A stretch of 64,000 nt of DNA, taken from Chitinophaga agrisoli. GTDB lineage: Bacteria > Bacteroidota > Bacteroidia > Chitinophagales > Chitinophagaceae. The translations under genes were made by a program, and so were the position numbers. The notes beneath the pieces are model-generated. The model ran no database searches. It was not told the origin of the DNA and saw nothing but the letters and a program-made list of their open reading frames with translations. Shown here in pieces: positions 1 through 8,995 of the stretch; the first letter of the stretch is position 1; every line of letters starts with the position of its first letter. The DNA is taken from the NCBI RefSeq assembly GCF_008386695.1, contig NZ_VUOC01000004.1, positions 506,168-570,167 of the forward strand, given 5' to 3'.

Positions 1-559
1 CACGCAACAGAGTTATATCCGCAACAATTTCGTGCATAACTGCAGCCGTAGCGGCATATCACTGGGCCACCCCAGTGCCGGCGTCAATAGCATCATGAGT
101 AACAATTTTGTGGTGAATAATACCCTACTCTTTAACGGCGCGGCAGGTAGTGATGCGGAACTGACGGTATGGAGCAATGCCAGGCAGAACTACATACGCA
201 ACAATATTATCTACGCGCGGCCGGCTGGTATTTTCTTTGACCTGAATCCCGGTGGCACCATTTCAAATACAGGCAATAATGCCTACTATACCATCGGCGT
301 CCAACAATGGCGAAGGAACGGCGCCATCAGCAACACACTGGCCAACTGGAAACTGGCCAGCGGTGTGCAGGAGATAAGCTCCACGGAGGGCATAGACCCC
401 CTGCTGGTTAGTACCGTGGCCGGCGCAGAGGATCTGCACCTGCAACCTAACTCCCCGGCAAAAAATACAGGGTCGTTCAGCTATTCTGGTACGCTAGACA
501 TTGATGGTCAACCCCGTGTCGTGAACTTTACAGACAAAGGGGCCGACGAGCTCCAATAA
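1..559 (+). CDS. Parallel beta-helix protein, C-terminal part (partial)
   Basis: The reading frame is open from the left edge, so the start lies outside the window. The visible 185 residues carry repeated short asparagine-rich turns (YIRNNF, MSNNFVVNN, YIRNNIIY) typical of right-handed parallel beta-helices of the pectate-lyase fold. The end (DIDGQPR, then DKGADELQ) resembles the tail of 'choice-of-anchor Q' beta-helix proteins. These are usually exported and bind or cleave polysaccharides. No catalytic residues can be assigned from this fragment. A hairpin terminator follows directly, so this is the last gene of its transcript. Confidence 0.75.
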   Translation, partial: TQQSYIRNNFVHNCSRSGISLGHPSAGVNSIMSNNFVVNNTLLFNGAAGSDAELTVWSNARQNYIRNNIIYARPAGIFFDLNPGGTISNTGNNAYYTIGVQQWRRNGAISNTLANWKLASGVQEISSTEGIDPLLVSTVAGAEDLHLQPNSPAKNTGSFSYSGTLDIDGQPRVVNFTDKGADELQ

Positions 560-564
560 GCAGG

Positions 565-596
565 AAAATCCGGGAGTGCATCTCCCGGATTTTTCT
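565..596 (+). terminator. Rho-independent terminator
   Basis: A 12-bp perfect stem (565-576 with 582-593) with loop TGCAT runs into a T-rich tract. It sits 5 bases after the stop of the beta-helix gene and before the aminopeptidase gene. Confidence 0.85.
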
Positions 597-612
597 TAGT
601 TTCACCGCTATT

Positions 613-1995
613 ATGTTTAAGCAGGAAATCTATTCAGCCAGAAGAAGCCAACTAAAGGCCACTGTTAACCAGGGCCTTATTTTATTGTTAGGCAACGAGG
701 AAAGCAGTATGAACTACAAGGACAACCTGTACCATTTCCGGCAGGACAGCTCCTTCCTGTATTTCTTTGGTATTGACAGGCCCTCGCTGGCGGCGGTGAT
801 AGATCTTGATAATGACCGGGAAATTGTGTTTGGCGATGAGCTGACCATGGACGATATTATCTGGACGGGGCCTAAGGAAACCATCCGGGAGCAGGCCGCA
901 AAAGCAGGCGTTGCAACTACCCAGCCCTGGGCAGCCTTAGAAAGCCTGCTAAAGAAGGCGCTGGCTGCCGGGCAAACCATCCATTTCCTGCCACCCTACC
1001 GGGCTGATAACGCGCAAAAACTTGCCGACTGGCTTACTATCCCCTACCATACTTTAAAAAGCCGCGCCTCTGTACCGCTGATCAAAGCGGTGATAGCACA
1101 ACGGGCCATAAAAGCGCCGGAAGAGATCGCGGAGATCGAAAAGGCAATTGGCATTACTGTAGATATGCAGCTGGAGGCCATCCGCCACGCACAGGAAGGC
1201 ATGACGGAATCCCAGCTGGCCGGCCGTTTAAACGGGGTAGCCATCAGCGCCGGCGGCAATCTTTCTTTCCCTATCATCCTTACGGTGAACGGGCATGTAT
1301 TACATAACCACTACCAGGATACGGTATTACAGGATGGGCAGATGGTGCTGTGCGACTGTGGCGCAGAAACGAATATGCATTATGCCGGCGACCTGACCCG
1401 CACCTTTCCGGTGAATGGCAGTTTTAGCACCCGGCAACGGATGGTGTACGATATTGTAGCCGCCGCACAACAAGCAGCCATTGATGCGCTACGCCCCGGT
1501 ATCCTGTTCCGGGATGTGCACCTGCTGGCCTGCGAAAAGCTGGCAGAAGGGCTCAAGGACCTGGGGCTGATGAAAGGCGATGTAAAAGCCGCCGTAGCCG
1601 AAGGCGCACATACCCTGTTCTTCCAGTGCGGCCTGGGTCATATGATGGGCCTGGATGTACATGATATGGAAGACCTGGGCGAACAATATGTAGGCTATAC
1701 GGAAACGCTGCAGAAGAGCACCGAATTTGGCCTTAAATCCCTGCGCCTGGGGCGTGCCCTGGAACCGGGCTTTGTGCTGACAATAGAACCGGGATTATAT
1801 TTTATACCGGAGCTGATAGATAGCTGGAAAGCTTCCAAAGTACATACGGACTTCATTAATTACGATAAGGTGGATGCGTTCCGCGATTTTGGCGGCATCC
1901 GCATAGAAGAAGATTTCCTGATCACGGATAGCGGCAGCCGTTTACTGGGTAAACCGCTGTACAAAACCGCGTCTGCTATAGAAGCGCTGCGATAG
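613..1995 (+). CDS. pepP: Xaa-Pro aminopeptidase (M24B, aminopeptidase P)
   Basis: This 460-residue protein should be a cytosolic metallopeptidase removing N-terminal residues that precede proline. An N-terminal aminopeptidase P domain (about residues 1-140) precedes a pita-bread M24 catalytic domain. The five expected metal ligands are visible: D248 (CDCG), D260 (AGDLTRT), H343 (GLGHMMG), E392 (TIEPGLY) and E432 (RIEEDF). Length fits the family and there is no signal peptide. The ATG at 613 follows the upstream terminator closely. The next gene begins 14 bases after the stop, so the two are probably co-transcribed. Confidence 0.92.
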   Translation: MFKQEIYSARRSQLKATVNQGLILLLGNEESSMNYKDNLYHFRQDSSFLYFFGIDRPSLAAVIDLDNDREIVFGDELTMDDIIWTGPKETIREQAAKAGVATTQPWAALESLLKKALAAGQTIHFLPPYRADNAQKLADWLTIPYHTLKSRASVPLIKAVIAQRAIKAPEEIAEIEKAIGITVDMQLEAIRHAQEGMTESQLAGRLNGVAISAGGNLSFPIILTVNGHVLHNHYQDTVLQDGQMVLCDCGAETNMHYAGDLTRTFPVNGSFSTRQRMVYDIVAAAQQAAIDALRPGILFRDVHLLACEKLAEGLKDLGLMKGDVKAAVAEGAHTLFFQCGLGHMMGLDVHDMEDLGEQYVGYTETLQKSTEFGLKSLRLGRALEPGFVLTIEPGLYFIPELIDSWKASKVHTDFINYDKVDAFRDFGGIRIEEDFLITDSGSRLLGKPLYKTASAIEALR

Positions 1996-2009
1996 ACCGA
2001 CTAACTGAA

Positions 2010-3026
2010 ATGACCATAGAAAAGCCTACAAACATAGGGTTATTTACCACCATCCGGCGCCTGGGCGGCCTGCAGTGGCGCCTTAAAAAACAGGAGCGCT
2101 ATTTTAATGAACAGCTGCCACCCATACTGGCATCACTAAGCGCCGGCCCAGACGGAACACTCAGTACCGGTACCATTAAACGGATCAATAAATACTGGCA
2201 GTTATCACTGAACGTGATCTGCAACAGTCTTTATGAACTTACCGGCCGTACCCTCAGCGATGCGGAACAGCGCCGTATCCTGCTGCTTAGCATCTTTGGG
2301 CCATTGTATGACGATCTGTTTGATGACCAGATCCTGCACTATGAACAGATAGCCGCCTTTACCCTGGAACCGGAGCAACATACGCCTGCCAGCTTTAAGG
2401 AACACGTAGTAAAAACCGTGTATGTGCAGGTGCTGCAGGAATCGCCTGACCGGCAACGGGTGATCAAACACCTGCACGATGTGTTCATCTGGCAGAAGGC
2501 TTCCCTGAAACAGCTTTCGCCGGATATTGACGAAGCGGAGCTATACGAGATCACCTACAAAAAAAGTTATTACTCCGTACTCTTAGCCTACTCTATACTG
2601 GACCACTACCCTACGCCCACCATGCTGGAAATGCTTTATCCCATGGCCGGGCTGTTACAGCTTACCAACGATGCGTTTGACGTGTACAAGGATGTACAGG
2701 GCGGCGTATACACCATCCCTAACCTGTACCGGAATTTTGATAAGCTGCAACAACATTTTATGGCCGATGTGGCGAAGTTTAACCATACGCTGCGCGACCT
2801 GCCTGTTATGCAATCCGCCAAAGCCGCGTACGCCATCACCATCCACGCTTTACACGGTATGGGTTGTATTGCCATGGAGCAGTTAAAAGCCGTTACCCGC
2901 GATGTGCAAAGCACGGCGGAACTGGCTACCCTGAGCCGGCAGGCATTGGTATGCGATATGGATTCTTTCCGTCAGAAATTAAGGTGGGTAAAACAAGTAC
3001 GTGACCTGGTCAATTACCGGCAGTAA
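2010..3026 (+). CDS. Class I terpene/isoprenoid synthase-like protein
   Basis: A 338-residue, mostly helical soluble protein. Two acidic motifs match the class I isoprenoid synthase plan: DDLFDD at 101-106 (aspartate-rich motif, preceded by GPLY) and NDAFDVYKD at 220-228, similar to the NSE/DTE-type second magnesium motif, about 115 residues later. Such enzymes ionise a prenyl diphosphate using Mg2+. I infer the fold from these motifs and their spacing only; substrate and product are unknown, and the protein could be a non-canonical or inactive relative. No carotenoid, hopanoid or cytochrome P450 gene lies nearby. Probably in an operon with pepP; its end overlaps the convergent hydrolase gene by 17 bases. 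Confidence 0.6.
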   Translation: MTIEKPTNIGLFTTIRRLGGLQWRLKKQERYFNEQLPPILASLSAGPDGTLSTGTIKRINKYWQLSLNVICNSLYELTGRTLSDAEQRRILLLSIFGPLYDDLFDDQILHYEQIAAFTLEPEQHTPASFKEHVVKTVYVQVLQESPDRQRVIKHLHDVFIWQKASLKQLSPDIDEAELYEITYKKSYYSVLLAYSILDHYPTPTMLEMLYPMAGLLQLTNDAFDVYKDVQGGVYTIPNLYRNFDKLQQHFMADVAKFNHTLRDLPVMQSAKAAYAITIHALHGMGCIAMEQLKAVTRDVQSTAELATLSRQALVCDMDSFRQKLRWVKQVRDLVNYRQ

Positions 3027-3603
3027 CGGGCGCCGCCATACGGTGCAGCAATTCCGCTGTAGTTAACACGGTGGCAAATTCATCCTGTAAAGTAGCCAGG
3101 GTGAGCTGGTGCACCAGCTCTGCGTCAAAACGCTGCCCGTTTACGCCTGTTTTATTGAAGGCGGCTGTTGCATCGGAGATGATGAAGGTGTGATAACCCA
3201 GGTTGCCCGCCATACGTGTGGTAGTGGATACACAATGTTCTGTGCTAAACCCGATGACTATTACGGTATCTATTTTTTGTTCTTCGAGACGGGCCTGCAG
3301 ATCCGTATTGATAAAGGCGCTGTTCACACTTCTCACTAATACCGGCTCTCCCGGCAGGGGCGCTACTTCTTTTTTAAAGGCAAAACCGGTATGCTGCGGT
3401 CTTAACGGCGACAGCGCATTTAAAGAGCTATACTGGATATGGAATAGGGGCAGCTGGTGCTGCCGCCAGTAAGCCAGCAATTCCTGCGCGCGTTGTTCTG
3501 CCTGCGGGTTATTACGCTCTCCGCCATAATATTCCTTTTCATCAAATCCCTGCTGGATATCGATCAGCAGTAAGGCCGGACGGCCCTGGAGTACATCTTG
3601 CAT
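3010..3603 (-). CDS. Isochorismatase-family cysteine hydrolase
   Basis: 197 residues with the isochorismatase-like hydrolase fold: ALLLIDIQQGF supplies the catalytic aspartate and GFSTEHCVSTT the catalytic cysteine near residue 124, followed by the usual VSDAT-like strand (IISDATAAF). The family hydrolyses C-N or ether bonds in small molecules such as nicotinamide, isochorismate or N-carbamoyl compounds; the substrate cannot be read here. The ATG is 18 bases downstream of the GlxA-type regulator gene on the same strand, so the two form an operon and the regulator may control this enzyme. Confidence 0.85.
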   Translation of the reverse strand: MQDVLQGRPALLLIDIQQGFDEKEYYGGERNNPQAEQRAQELLAYWRQHQLPLFHIQYSSLNALSPLRPQHTGFAFKKEVAPLPGEPVLVRSVNSAFINTDLQARLEEQKIDTVIVIGFSTEHCVSTTTRMAGNLGYHTFIISDATAAFNKTGVNGQRFDAELVHQLTLATLQDEFATVLTTAELLHRMAAPVTAGN

Positions 3604-3621
3604 ATATTGGGTTTTAGCATG

Positions 3622-4557
3622 TTAAAATAAATGCGCCTTCCTTATCCGCTGAAGCTGCCGCACGTTCTCAAATCCGCATTGGGCGGCAATGGCATCCATG
3701 GTGATACCTGGCGTGTGCTGTAAAGTACGCGCCCGTTCTACCCGCAGCAGGGTTATATACTCATGTACGCTGATGCCCGTTTGCTGTTTAAAGGTGCGGG
3801 TAAGGTTACGGCTGCTCATATTCACTACCTGCGCCATCTCCTCTATCGTGCTTTTGGTGGCCAGGTGCTCAATCAGCCAGTCCTGCAACTGGTGAATACC
3901 CTGGTGCAGATGGTTGCGGTAGTTGAGGTATACGCTTTCCTGGGTATGCTGTCCGCTGCGGCGGAAATATACCACCAGCTCCCGCGCGATCTTATGTACA
4001 AACAGCGCATCATGATTCTCTTCGAGTATAAACAAGGCCAGATCTATGCCGGCGCTGATACCCGCGCTCGTGTAGATGTTGTCATCCTTTACAAACAACT
4101 GATCATCCAGCACCTCTGTATTACGCAACTCTTTCCTGAACTCTTTGAGCATGCTCCAGTGGGTGGTGCATTTGCGGCCGTTGAGCAAACCGGCCCTGCC
4201 CAGCACAAAGGAGCCGATGCAGACGGAGCAGAGGTTCACCCCTAGCTCATGCTGTTGCCGCAGCCAGGCGTAAAAATCATCCCATTGCTGCTGGTGCCGT
4301 TTATCCGGCAGCAGGCGTTTGTCAAAGCCGGGTATAAAAAGATAATCCCCTGCTTGCAGGGATAATTGGGAATAATGCTCCAGCCTGGCGAAGTGCAGGC
4401 CGGAGGCATCATCTATATCAGGTTGAAAGGCGCAATATAACAGCTTGTAATTACCACCCAGGCGGGCTGCTTCGAAAAAGGTCTGTATAGGGCCCGACAG
4501 ATCGAGCATGTGTACGCCCGGGGGGATGAAAAAGACAATTTGTGTGTGATGGCCCAT
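3622..4557 (-). CDS. GlxA-type regulator (DJ-1/PfpI domain plus AraC HTH)
   Basis: An N-terminal DJ-1/PfpI-like domain (QIVFFIPPGVHMLDLSGP at the start, nucleophile-elbow-like CSVCIGSF in the middle) is followed by an AraC/XylS DNA-binding domain (NMSSRNLTRTFKQQTG, then a second helix ending CGFENVRQLQRIRK). The frame extends upstream to 4662, but I place the start at the ATG at 4557. That begins the conserved domain, leaves room for the divergent gene's promoter, and sits just after a TACCTTTG -7 box. The protein ends soon after the second HTH, shorter than many AraC proteins. It probably controls the co-transcribed hydrolase. Confidence 0.85.
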   Translation of the reverse strand: MGHHTQIVFFIPPGVHMLDLSGPIQTFFEAARLGGNYKLLYCAFQPDIDDASGLHFARLEHYSQLSLQAGDYLFIPGFDKRLLPDKRHQQQWDDFYAWLRQQHELGVNLCSVCIGSFVLGRAGLLNGRKCTTHWSMLKEFRKELRNTEVLDDQLFVKDDNIYTSAGISAGIDLALFILEENHDALFVHKIARELVVYFRRSGQHTQESVYLNYRNHLHQGIHQLQDWLIEHLATKSTIEEMAQVVNMSSRNLTRTFKQQTGISVHEYITLLRVERARTLQHTPGITMDAIAAQCGFENVRQLQRIRKAHLF

Positions 4558-4574
4558 ATGATCTGTGTTCTGTA

Positions 4575-4582
4575 CAAAGGTA
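4575..4582 (-). promoter_or_regulatory. Bacteroidota -7 box for the GlxA-type regulator
   Basis: On the minus strand this reads TACCTTTG, an exact match to TAnnTTTG. It lies about 18 bases upstream of the ATG at 4557. No well-spaced TTTG -33 box is present (the nearest is 26 bases away). Its position inside the longer possible frame supports the shorter start. Confidence 0.4.
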
Positions 4583-4671
4583 AGGGGGTTGGTATTAGTG
4601 GGAAAGGACAAATACCCGACATTTTGGGCCATGGGGAGAAAAGGAGGCAATAATTCGTACATTAGCGCGTC

Positions 4672-5199
4672 ATGGTTAAGTTCTCCACCACCATATTAAC
4701 CTTTGGTCAAAACGGCGATAAAACCGGCTGGACCTATGTAATAGTGCCGGTAGATATTGCGCAGCAGATAAAGCCTAATAACAAAAAGTCTTTCCGGGTA
4801 AAAGGCAAACTGGATAAACATCCTATTACCGCTGTGGCGATGTTGCCCATGGGCGGCGGCGATTTTATGATCCCGCTGAATGCGGATATGCGTAAAGCCA
4901 TTGGCAAACGCAAGGGCGCTACGTTGCAGCTGCAGCTGGAAGAGGATACGAACCCCAATGCTGTAAGCAGCCCGGAGCTGATGGAATGCCTGGCGGATGA
5001 TCCCGAAGCGCTGGCATTCTTTAATAAACTGACCATGTCTCACCGGAACTATTTTATGAAGTGGATAGAGAGCGCGAAGACGGAATCGACTAAAGCGAAA
5101 CGCCTGGCGCAAACAATGGTGGCGCTGGGTAAAGGGCAGAACTATCCCGAGATGATCCGCGCGCAGAAAGCGCAGAAAGATGATCTGATGGAGTGGTAG
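4672..5199 (+). CDS. DUF1905/YdeI (OmpD-associated) family protein
   Basis: 175 residues in two parts: a small beta-barrel DUF1905 domain (about 1-95; TYVIVPVDIAQQI, FRVKGKLD, PMGGGDFMIPLNADMRKAIGK) and a helical YdeI/bacteriocin-protection region (about 105-165; LADDPEALAFFNKL, then RNYFMKWIESAKT). These proteins are small, soluble and common in Bacteroidota; their function is not established. Divergent from the GlxA-type regulator gene, with 114 bases between the starts chosen here. Confidence 0.85.
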   Translation: MVKFSTTILTFGQNGDKTGWTYVIVPVDIAQQIKPNNKKSFRVKGKLDKHPITAVAMLPMGGGDFMIPLNADMRKAIGKRKGATLQLQLEEDTNPNAVSSPELMECLADDPEALAFFNKLTMSHRNYFMKWIESAKTESTKAKRLAQTMVALGKGQNYPEMIRAQKAQKDDLMEW

Positions 5200-5567
5200 G
5201 ATCCCTGCCTTCACATAAAAAATCCCCTAAATTGTTGTCTAGTTGCAAACGATTGCATATCTTCATACCGTACGGTAATGGTGAACACCTATAGCACCAG
5301 ATAGAAGAGATAAAACACGTCAGCTTAACAATGAAAACCTTACCATGCCGTATCTCCGCCTTACATCATACAATGATCGTGCGCCGTCATCCGCACCCAT
5401 CGTGTAGTGTACCATACCATCGTTTAACCTGGCCTTGAAACCAATAATAACCATGAAAAACCTACTGTACAGACACGTCATCACGGGCGTATATACCAGT
5501 ACCGTATATACGTAGCAACGGTATCACAAACCGGTGCGTACCAATTATTCACCTATAATTTTTATGT
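5200..5567 (+). promoter_or_regulatory. Long leader/regulatory region before the PL6 lyase
   Basis: No convincing gene lies in these 368 bases. They hold a 14-bp near-palindrome TGCAAACGATTGCA (5244-5257), similar in style to LacI-family operators; a 12-bp palindrome TACCGTACGGTA (5266-5277); and two copies of CGTATATAC 15 bases apart (5488-5496 and 5503-5511). Together they suggest regulated transcription of the lyase gene, but no regulator can be assigned from the window. Confidence 0.35.
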
Positions 5568-7040
5568 ATGATCCATTCCACCACCGGGGCGGGAAGGGTG
5601 CTGTTACGCCTTTGCCTGCTCCTGCTGCTGCACTGTACTATGCAGCCAGCCCTGTATGCCACTGACCGGTTTGTCACTACCACCGCCCAGCTGAATACCG
5701 CCATTGGCGCAGCACAGCCGGGAGACAACATCATCCTCAAGAACGGTACCTGGAATAATGTGACCATTAACTTCAGCTCTACGGGCACCGCCGCCAACCC
5801 TATCACCCTGCGGGCAGAAACAGCAGGATCAGTCACTATCATCGGCGCTTCTACCATGACCATCACCGGCAGCTACCTGGTAGTGAGCGGGCTGCAATGG
5901 ACCAATGGCAATATAGACGCCAATATCCTGACCATCAAAGGCAGTAATAACCGGGTAACCCAATGCGCTATGATCAATTATAACGCTGGCAAAAAATGGA
6001 TCGTGCTGGATGGTTTTAAATGCCGGGTAGACCATTGCCGTTTTGAAGGTAAAAATACCATTGATCCCACCATGCAGATAGAAGTACGCGATAAAACGGC
6101 GGACTATCACCTGGTGGATCATAACCATTTTGCACATAGGCCCCTGCTGGGCGGCAACGGCGGGGAAACTGTGCGCGTGGGATACAGCGGCCAGATGGAC
6201 AATATCTCCCGTACGATCTTTGAATACAACCTGTTTGAAGAATGCGATGGCGAGAATGAGATCATCTCCAACAAATCCTGCGAGAACCTTTACCGTTATA
6301 ATACCTTCCGGCGCTCCAAGGGACAGTTCTGTTTCCGCCATGGCGACCGCAATATAGTGTATGGCAATTTCTTCCTGGGAGAAGGCGTATCCGGCACCGG
6401 CGGTATCCGCGTGATAGGCTCTAAGAACTATATCGTCAATAACTTTTTCTATAACCTGGATGCGGCCAACAGCACCGGTGGCGCGGTGATCGTGCTGCAA
6501 AAGGGAGAAAGCTATTCCGCCGGCGAAGTACGTTTTAACGCACAGGTAGACAGCTGCGTGATCGTATACAATACCATTATTGATTTTACCAGCGGCAGCG
6601 CGCTGCATCTGAACCAGGGCACCCGCCCGCTATCGCCCCTGCATGTGGTGGTGGCTAACAACATCATCAAAGACGCCAATAATACCCTGATTGCCGGCAT
6701 TACCGGTGATGAGACCTGGATCGCCAACATGACGCAGGGCCCATTGGGTATTAACAAACCGGATGGCATTTATGTAGCGGATCCGCTGCTGGAAGCCGCC
6801 AGCTGGCGCCTCAGCTCCGCCTCCCCTGCTATTGACGCCGGCGTGGCCGGATGGGGCAAGGTGCGCACCATTGATGGCCTGCCAGTGGATATAAAGATGG
6901 AAAAGGATCTTGATGGCCAAACCCGTACCAGTAAAAAAGATACCGGTTGTGATGAATATGTGACCGGCGCAGCTGCCAACCGGCCTTTAACGGCTGCGGA
7001 TGTAGGCCCGGCCTACCTGGGCGGTCCTGCTGCGCAGTAA
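5568..7040 (+). CDS. Polysaccharide lyase family 6 (alginate lyase/chondroitinase B-like)
   Basis: 490 residues with a signal peptide (leucine-rich segment, likely cleavage after LYA near residue 30) and a right-handed beta-helix. The PL6 signatures are present: NEIISNKS at 230-237 with the Brønsted-base lysine K236, and FCFRHGDRN with arginine R257. The 21-residue Lys-Arg spacing equals that of known PL6 enzymes. PL6 enzymes cleave alginate or dermatan sulfate by beta-elimination in the periplasm or outside the cell; the exact substrate is not readable. The C-terminus has no sorting domain. The gene precedes a GH5 glucanase on the same strand and faces a SusC/SusD pair. Confidence 0.88.
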   Translation: MIHSTTGAGRVLLRLCLLLLLHCTMQPALYATDRFVTTTAQLNTAIGAAQPGDNIILKNGTWNNVTINFSSTGTAANPITLRAETAGSVTIIGASTMTITGSYLVVSGLQWTNGNIDANILTIKGSNNRVTQCAMINYNAGKKWIVLDGFKCRVDHCRFEGKNTIDPTMQIEVRDKTADYHLVDHNHFAHRPLLGGNGGETVRVGYSGQMDNISRTIFEYNLFEECDGENEIISNKSCENLYRYNTFRRSKGQFCFRHGDRNIVYGNFFLGEGVSGTGGIRVIGSKNYIVNNFFYNLDAANSTGGAVIVLQKGESYSAGEVRFNAQVDSCVIVYNTIIDFTSGSALHLNQGTRPLSPLHVVVANNIIKDANNTLIAGITGDETWIANMTQGPLGINKPDGIYVADPLLEAASWRLSSASPAIDAGVAGWGKVRTIDGLPVDIKMEKDLDGQTRTSKKDTGCDEYVTGAAANRPLTAADVGPAYLGGPAAQ

Positions 7041-7051
7041 TAAATAACTAA

Positions 7052-7084
7052 GGAAGGGCAACCGGCCGGCCGGTTGCGCCTTCC
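7052..7084 (+). terminator. Strong hairpin after the PL6 gene
   Basis: A perfect 20-bp palindrome of GCAACCGGCC and its complement (7058-7077) is extended by GGAAGG/CCTTCC arms. There is no T-tract, so it may stabilise or process the transcript rather than terminate it. Confidence 0.45.
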
Positions 7085-7146
7085 GCTATTGAACATCGCA
7101 TGTTACTAACCTATATATAGCATCGTTTCTATCAAACCTAAACCAT

Positions 7147-8859
7147 ATGCGAAAGATCAACACCCTATTCTTACTGTTCAGCTTTATGCTGTGCGCATCG
7201 CGCAATGTCTTTTCCCAAACGCCTGTAGCCCGCAACGGACAGTTACGGGTGATAGGCACCAAACTATGTAACCAGTCCGGCAACCCTATCCAGTTGCGCG
7301 GCATGAGCACCCATGGCATACAATGGTATGGCTGGGGCAGCTGTTTAACGGAAAACTCGCTGAATGCGCTGGCCAATGACTGGGGCGCGGACATTCTGCG
7401 TATTTCCCTGTATGTGCAGGAAGGCGGTTATGAGACCAACCCTTCCGGTTATACGGCGCAGGTGAACACCCTGGTAGAAGAAGCCACGGAGCGCGGCATG
7501 TACGCCCTGGTAGACTGGCATCAGCTGGATCCGGGCGATCCCAATTACAACCTGGCCCGCGCCAAAACGTTCTTTACGGCTATTGCCAACCAGCACAAGA
7601 ACAAGAACAACATTATTTACGACATCTGTAATGAGCCTAATGGCGTAAGCTGGAACACCATTAAGTCCTATGCAGACCAGATCATCCCGGTGATCCGCGC
7701 CATTGACCCGGATGCGGTGATCCTGATCGGCACCCATGGCTGGTCATCCTTTGGGATCTCTGACGGCCGTACGGCGCAGGATATCGTGAACAACCCGGTC
7801 ACGTTCCCCAACATCATGTATACTTTCCATTTTTATGCGGCCTCGCATCAGAATGAATATTACAATGAGCTGAACTGGGCTTCTGACCGCCTGCCGGTGT
7901 TTGTAACCGAGTTTGGCACCCAGGAGTACACCGGCGATGGCCCGAATGACTTTACCATGTCCCAGCGGTATATTGACCTGCTGCGTACTAAAAAGATCAG
8001 CTGGACCAACTGGAACTACTCTGATGATTTCCGCAGCGGCGCCGTGTGGACCACCGGCACCTGTTCCAACGGCCCCTGGACCACTGCCCGTCTGAAACCC
8101 GCCGGCGCCTGGATCCGAGAGCGTATGCTGAACCCGGCGGATGATTTTCCGGGCGGCACCACGCCCCCACCCTGCGTACCGGTAAGCGCCAGCACAGATG
8201 ATGGTAACGTGCCGTCCAATGTACAGGACAACGACTATAATACCCGCTGGTCTGCCGATGGCAATGGCCAGTGGATCCAGTTCTGCCTGAACAGCAGCGC
8301 TACTGTTACCGGCGTGGATATTGCTTTTTACCAGGGCAATACCCGTACCGCCACCTTTGATGTACAGACCAGCACCGATGGCAGCAATTTTGCCAATGCC
8401 GCCACCAACCTGCACAGCAACGGTACTTCCAATGCCCTGCAAACCTTTAGCTTTACCGGCCGTACGGCTAAATATGTGCGTATCATTGGCCGCGGCAACT
8501 CCGTAAGTACCTGGAACAGCTATACGGAAGTACGTATCCGTACCACCACCAGCCTGGCCGCCAAAACTGCGGATTTCACGGGCGCGGCTAAAACAAGCGC
8601 GCAGCCGCTGGAAATAAAGACGTATCCTAACCCCTTCCGGGGCAATATAAGTGTCAACTTTACGTTAAAAGAAGCGAGCTTTACTACGCTGGGTATTTTT
8701 GATATGAATGGCAAAGCAGTAACGCCGCAGGTTAACGAGCGCCTGCCAGCCGGCCAGCATAACAAATCCCTGCAAGCGGGCAATATACCTCCGGGTACAT
8801 ACCTGCTGAAAGTGATCACTAACGGAAAGGTTACCACGAAAAAATTATCGAAGCAATAA
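7147..8859 (+). CDS. GH5 endoglucanase with CBM-like domain and T9SS signal
   Basis: 570 residues. A signal peptide (about 1-24) is followed by a GH5 TIM barrel (about 30-325): the acid/base glutamate E163 is in CNEPNG and the nucleophile E255 in FVTEFGTQ. A discoidin-like carbohydrate-binding module (about 340-460; STDDGNVPSNVQDNDYNTRW) comes next. The type IX secretion sorting domain ends the protein (TYPNPF, then GTYLLKV and a lysine-rich end). The enzyme should be secreted or surface-attached and cleave beta-1,4-glucan or a related glycan. It lies 106 bases after the PL6 gene and ends in a terminator shared with the convergent SusD gene. Confidence 0.9.
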   Translation: MRKINTLFLLFSFMLCASRNVFSQTPVARNGQLRVIGTKLCNQSGNPIQLRGMSTHGIQWYGWGSCLTENSLNALANDWGADILRISLYVQEGGYETNPSGYTAQVNTLVEEATERGMYALVDWHQLDPGDPNYNLARAKTFFTAIANQHKNKNNIIYDICNEPNGVSWNTIKSYADQIIPVIRAIDPDAVILIGTHGWSSFGISDGRTAQDIVNNPVTFPNIMYTFHFYAASHQNEYYNELNWASDRLPVFVTEFGTQEYTGDGPNDFTMSQRYIDLLRTKKISWTNWNYSDDFRSGAVWTTGTCSNGPWTTARLKPAGAWIRERMLNPADDFPGGTTPPPCVPVSASTDDGNVPSNVQDNDYNTRWSADGNGQWIQFCLNSSATVTGVDIAFYQGNTRTATFDVQTSTDGSNFANAATNLHSNGTSNALQTFSFTGRTAKYVRIIGRGNSVSTWNSYTEVRIRTTTSLAAKTADFTGAAKTSAQPLEIKTYPNPFRGNISVNFTLKEASFTTLGIFDMNGKAVTPQVNERLPAGQHNKSLQAGNIPPGTYLLKVITNGKVTTKKLSKQ

Positions 8860-8880
8860 CGTCCTGACTTTCCTCAAATA

Positions 8881-8922
8881 AAAGAAGGTGTCTCAACGCG
8901 AACTGAGACACCTTTCTTTTTT
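8881..8922. terminator. Bidirectional terminator between GH5 and SusD genes
   Basis: The stem AGGTGTCTCA (8886-8895) pairs with TGAGACACCT (8904-8913). An A-rich tract lies on the left and TTCTTTTTT on the right, so it can terminate both the glucanase transcript and the convergent SusC/SusD transcript. Confidence 0.85.
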
Positions 8923-8995
8923 AATGAGGGAAAAGAAGGCGGCCGGCGTTCTGCTAGTCCGCCAGCCGGGGCCTTCATTGGACTGAAAAAAGATT

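Noticed and set aside
3622-4662. Longer start for the GlxA-type regulator at 4662
   Set aside because: It would leave 9 bases to the divergent gene, adds 35 non-conserved residues and would place a -7 box inside the coding region.
5829-6608. 259-codon - strand frame
   Set aside because: Antisense to the PL6 catalytic core, which has matching active-site residues and spacing.
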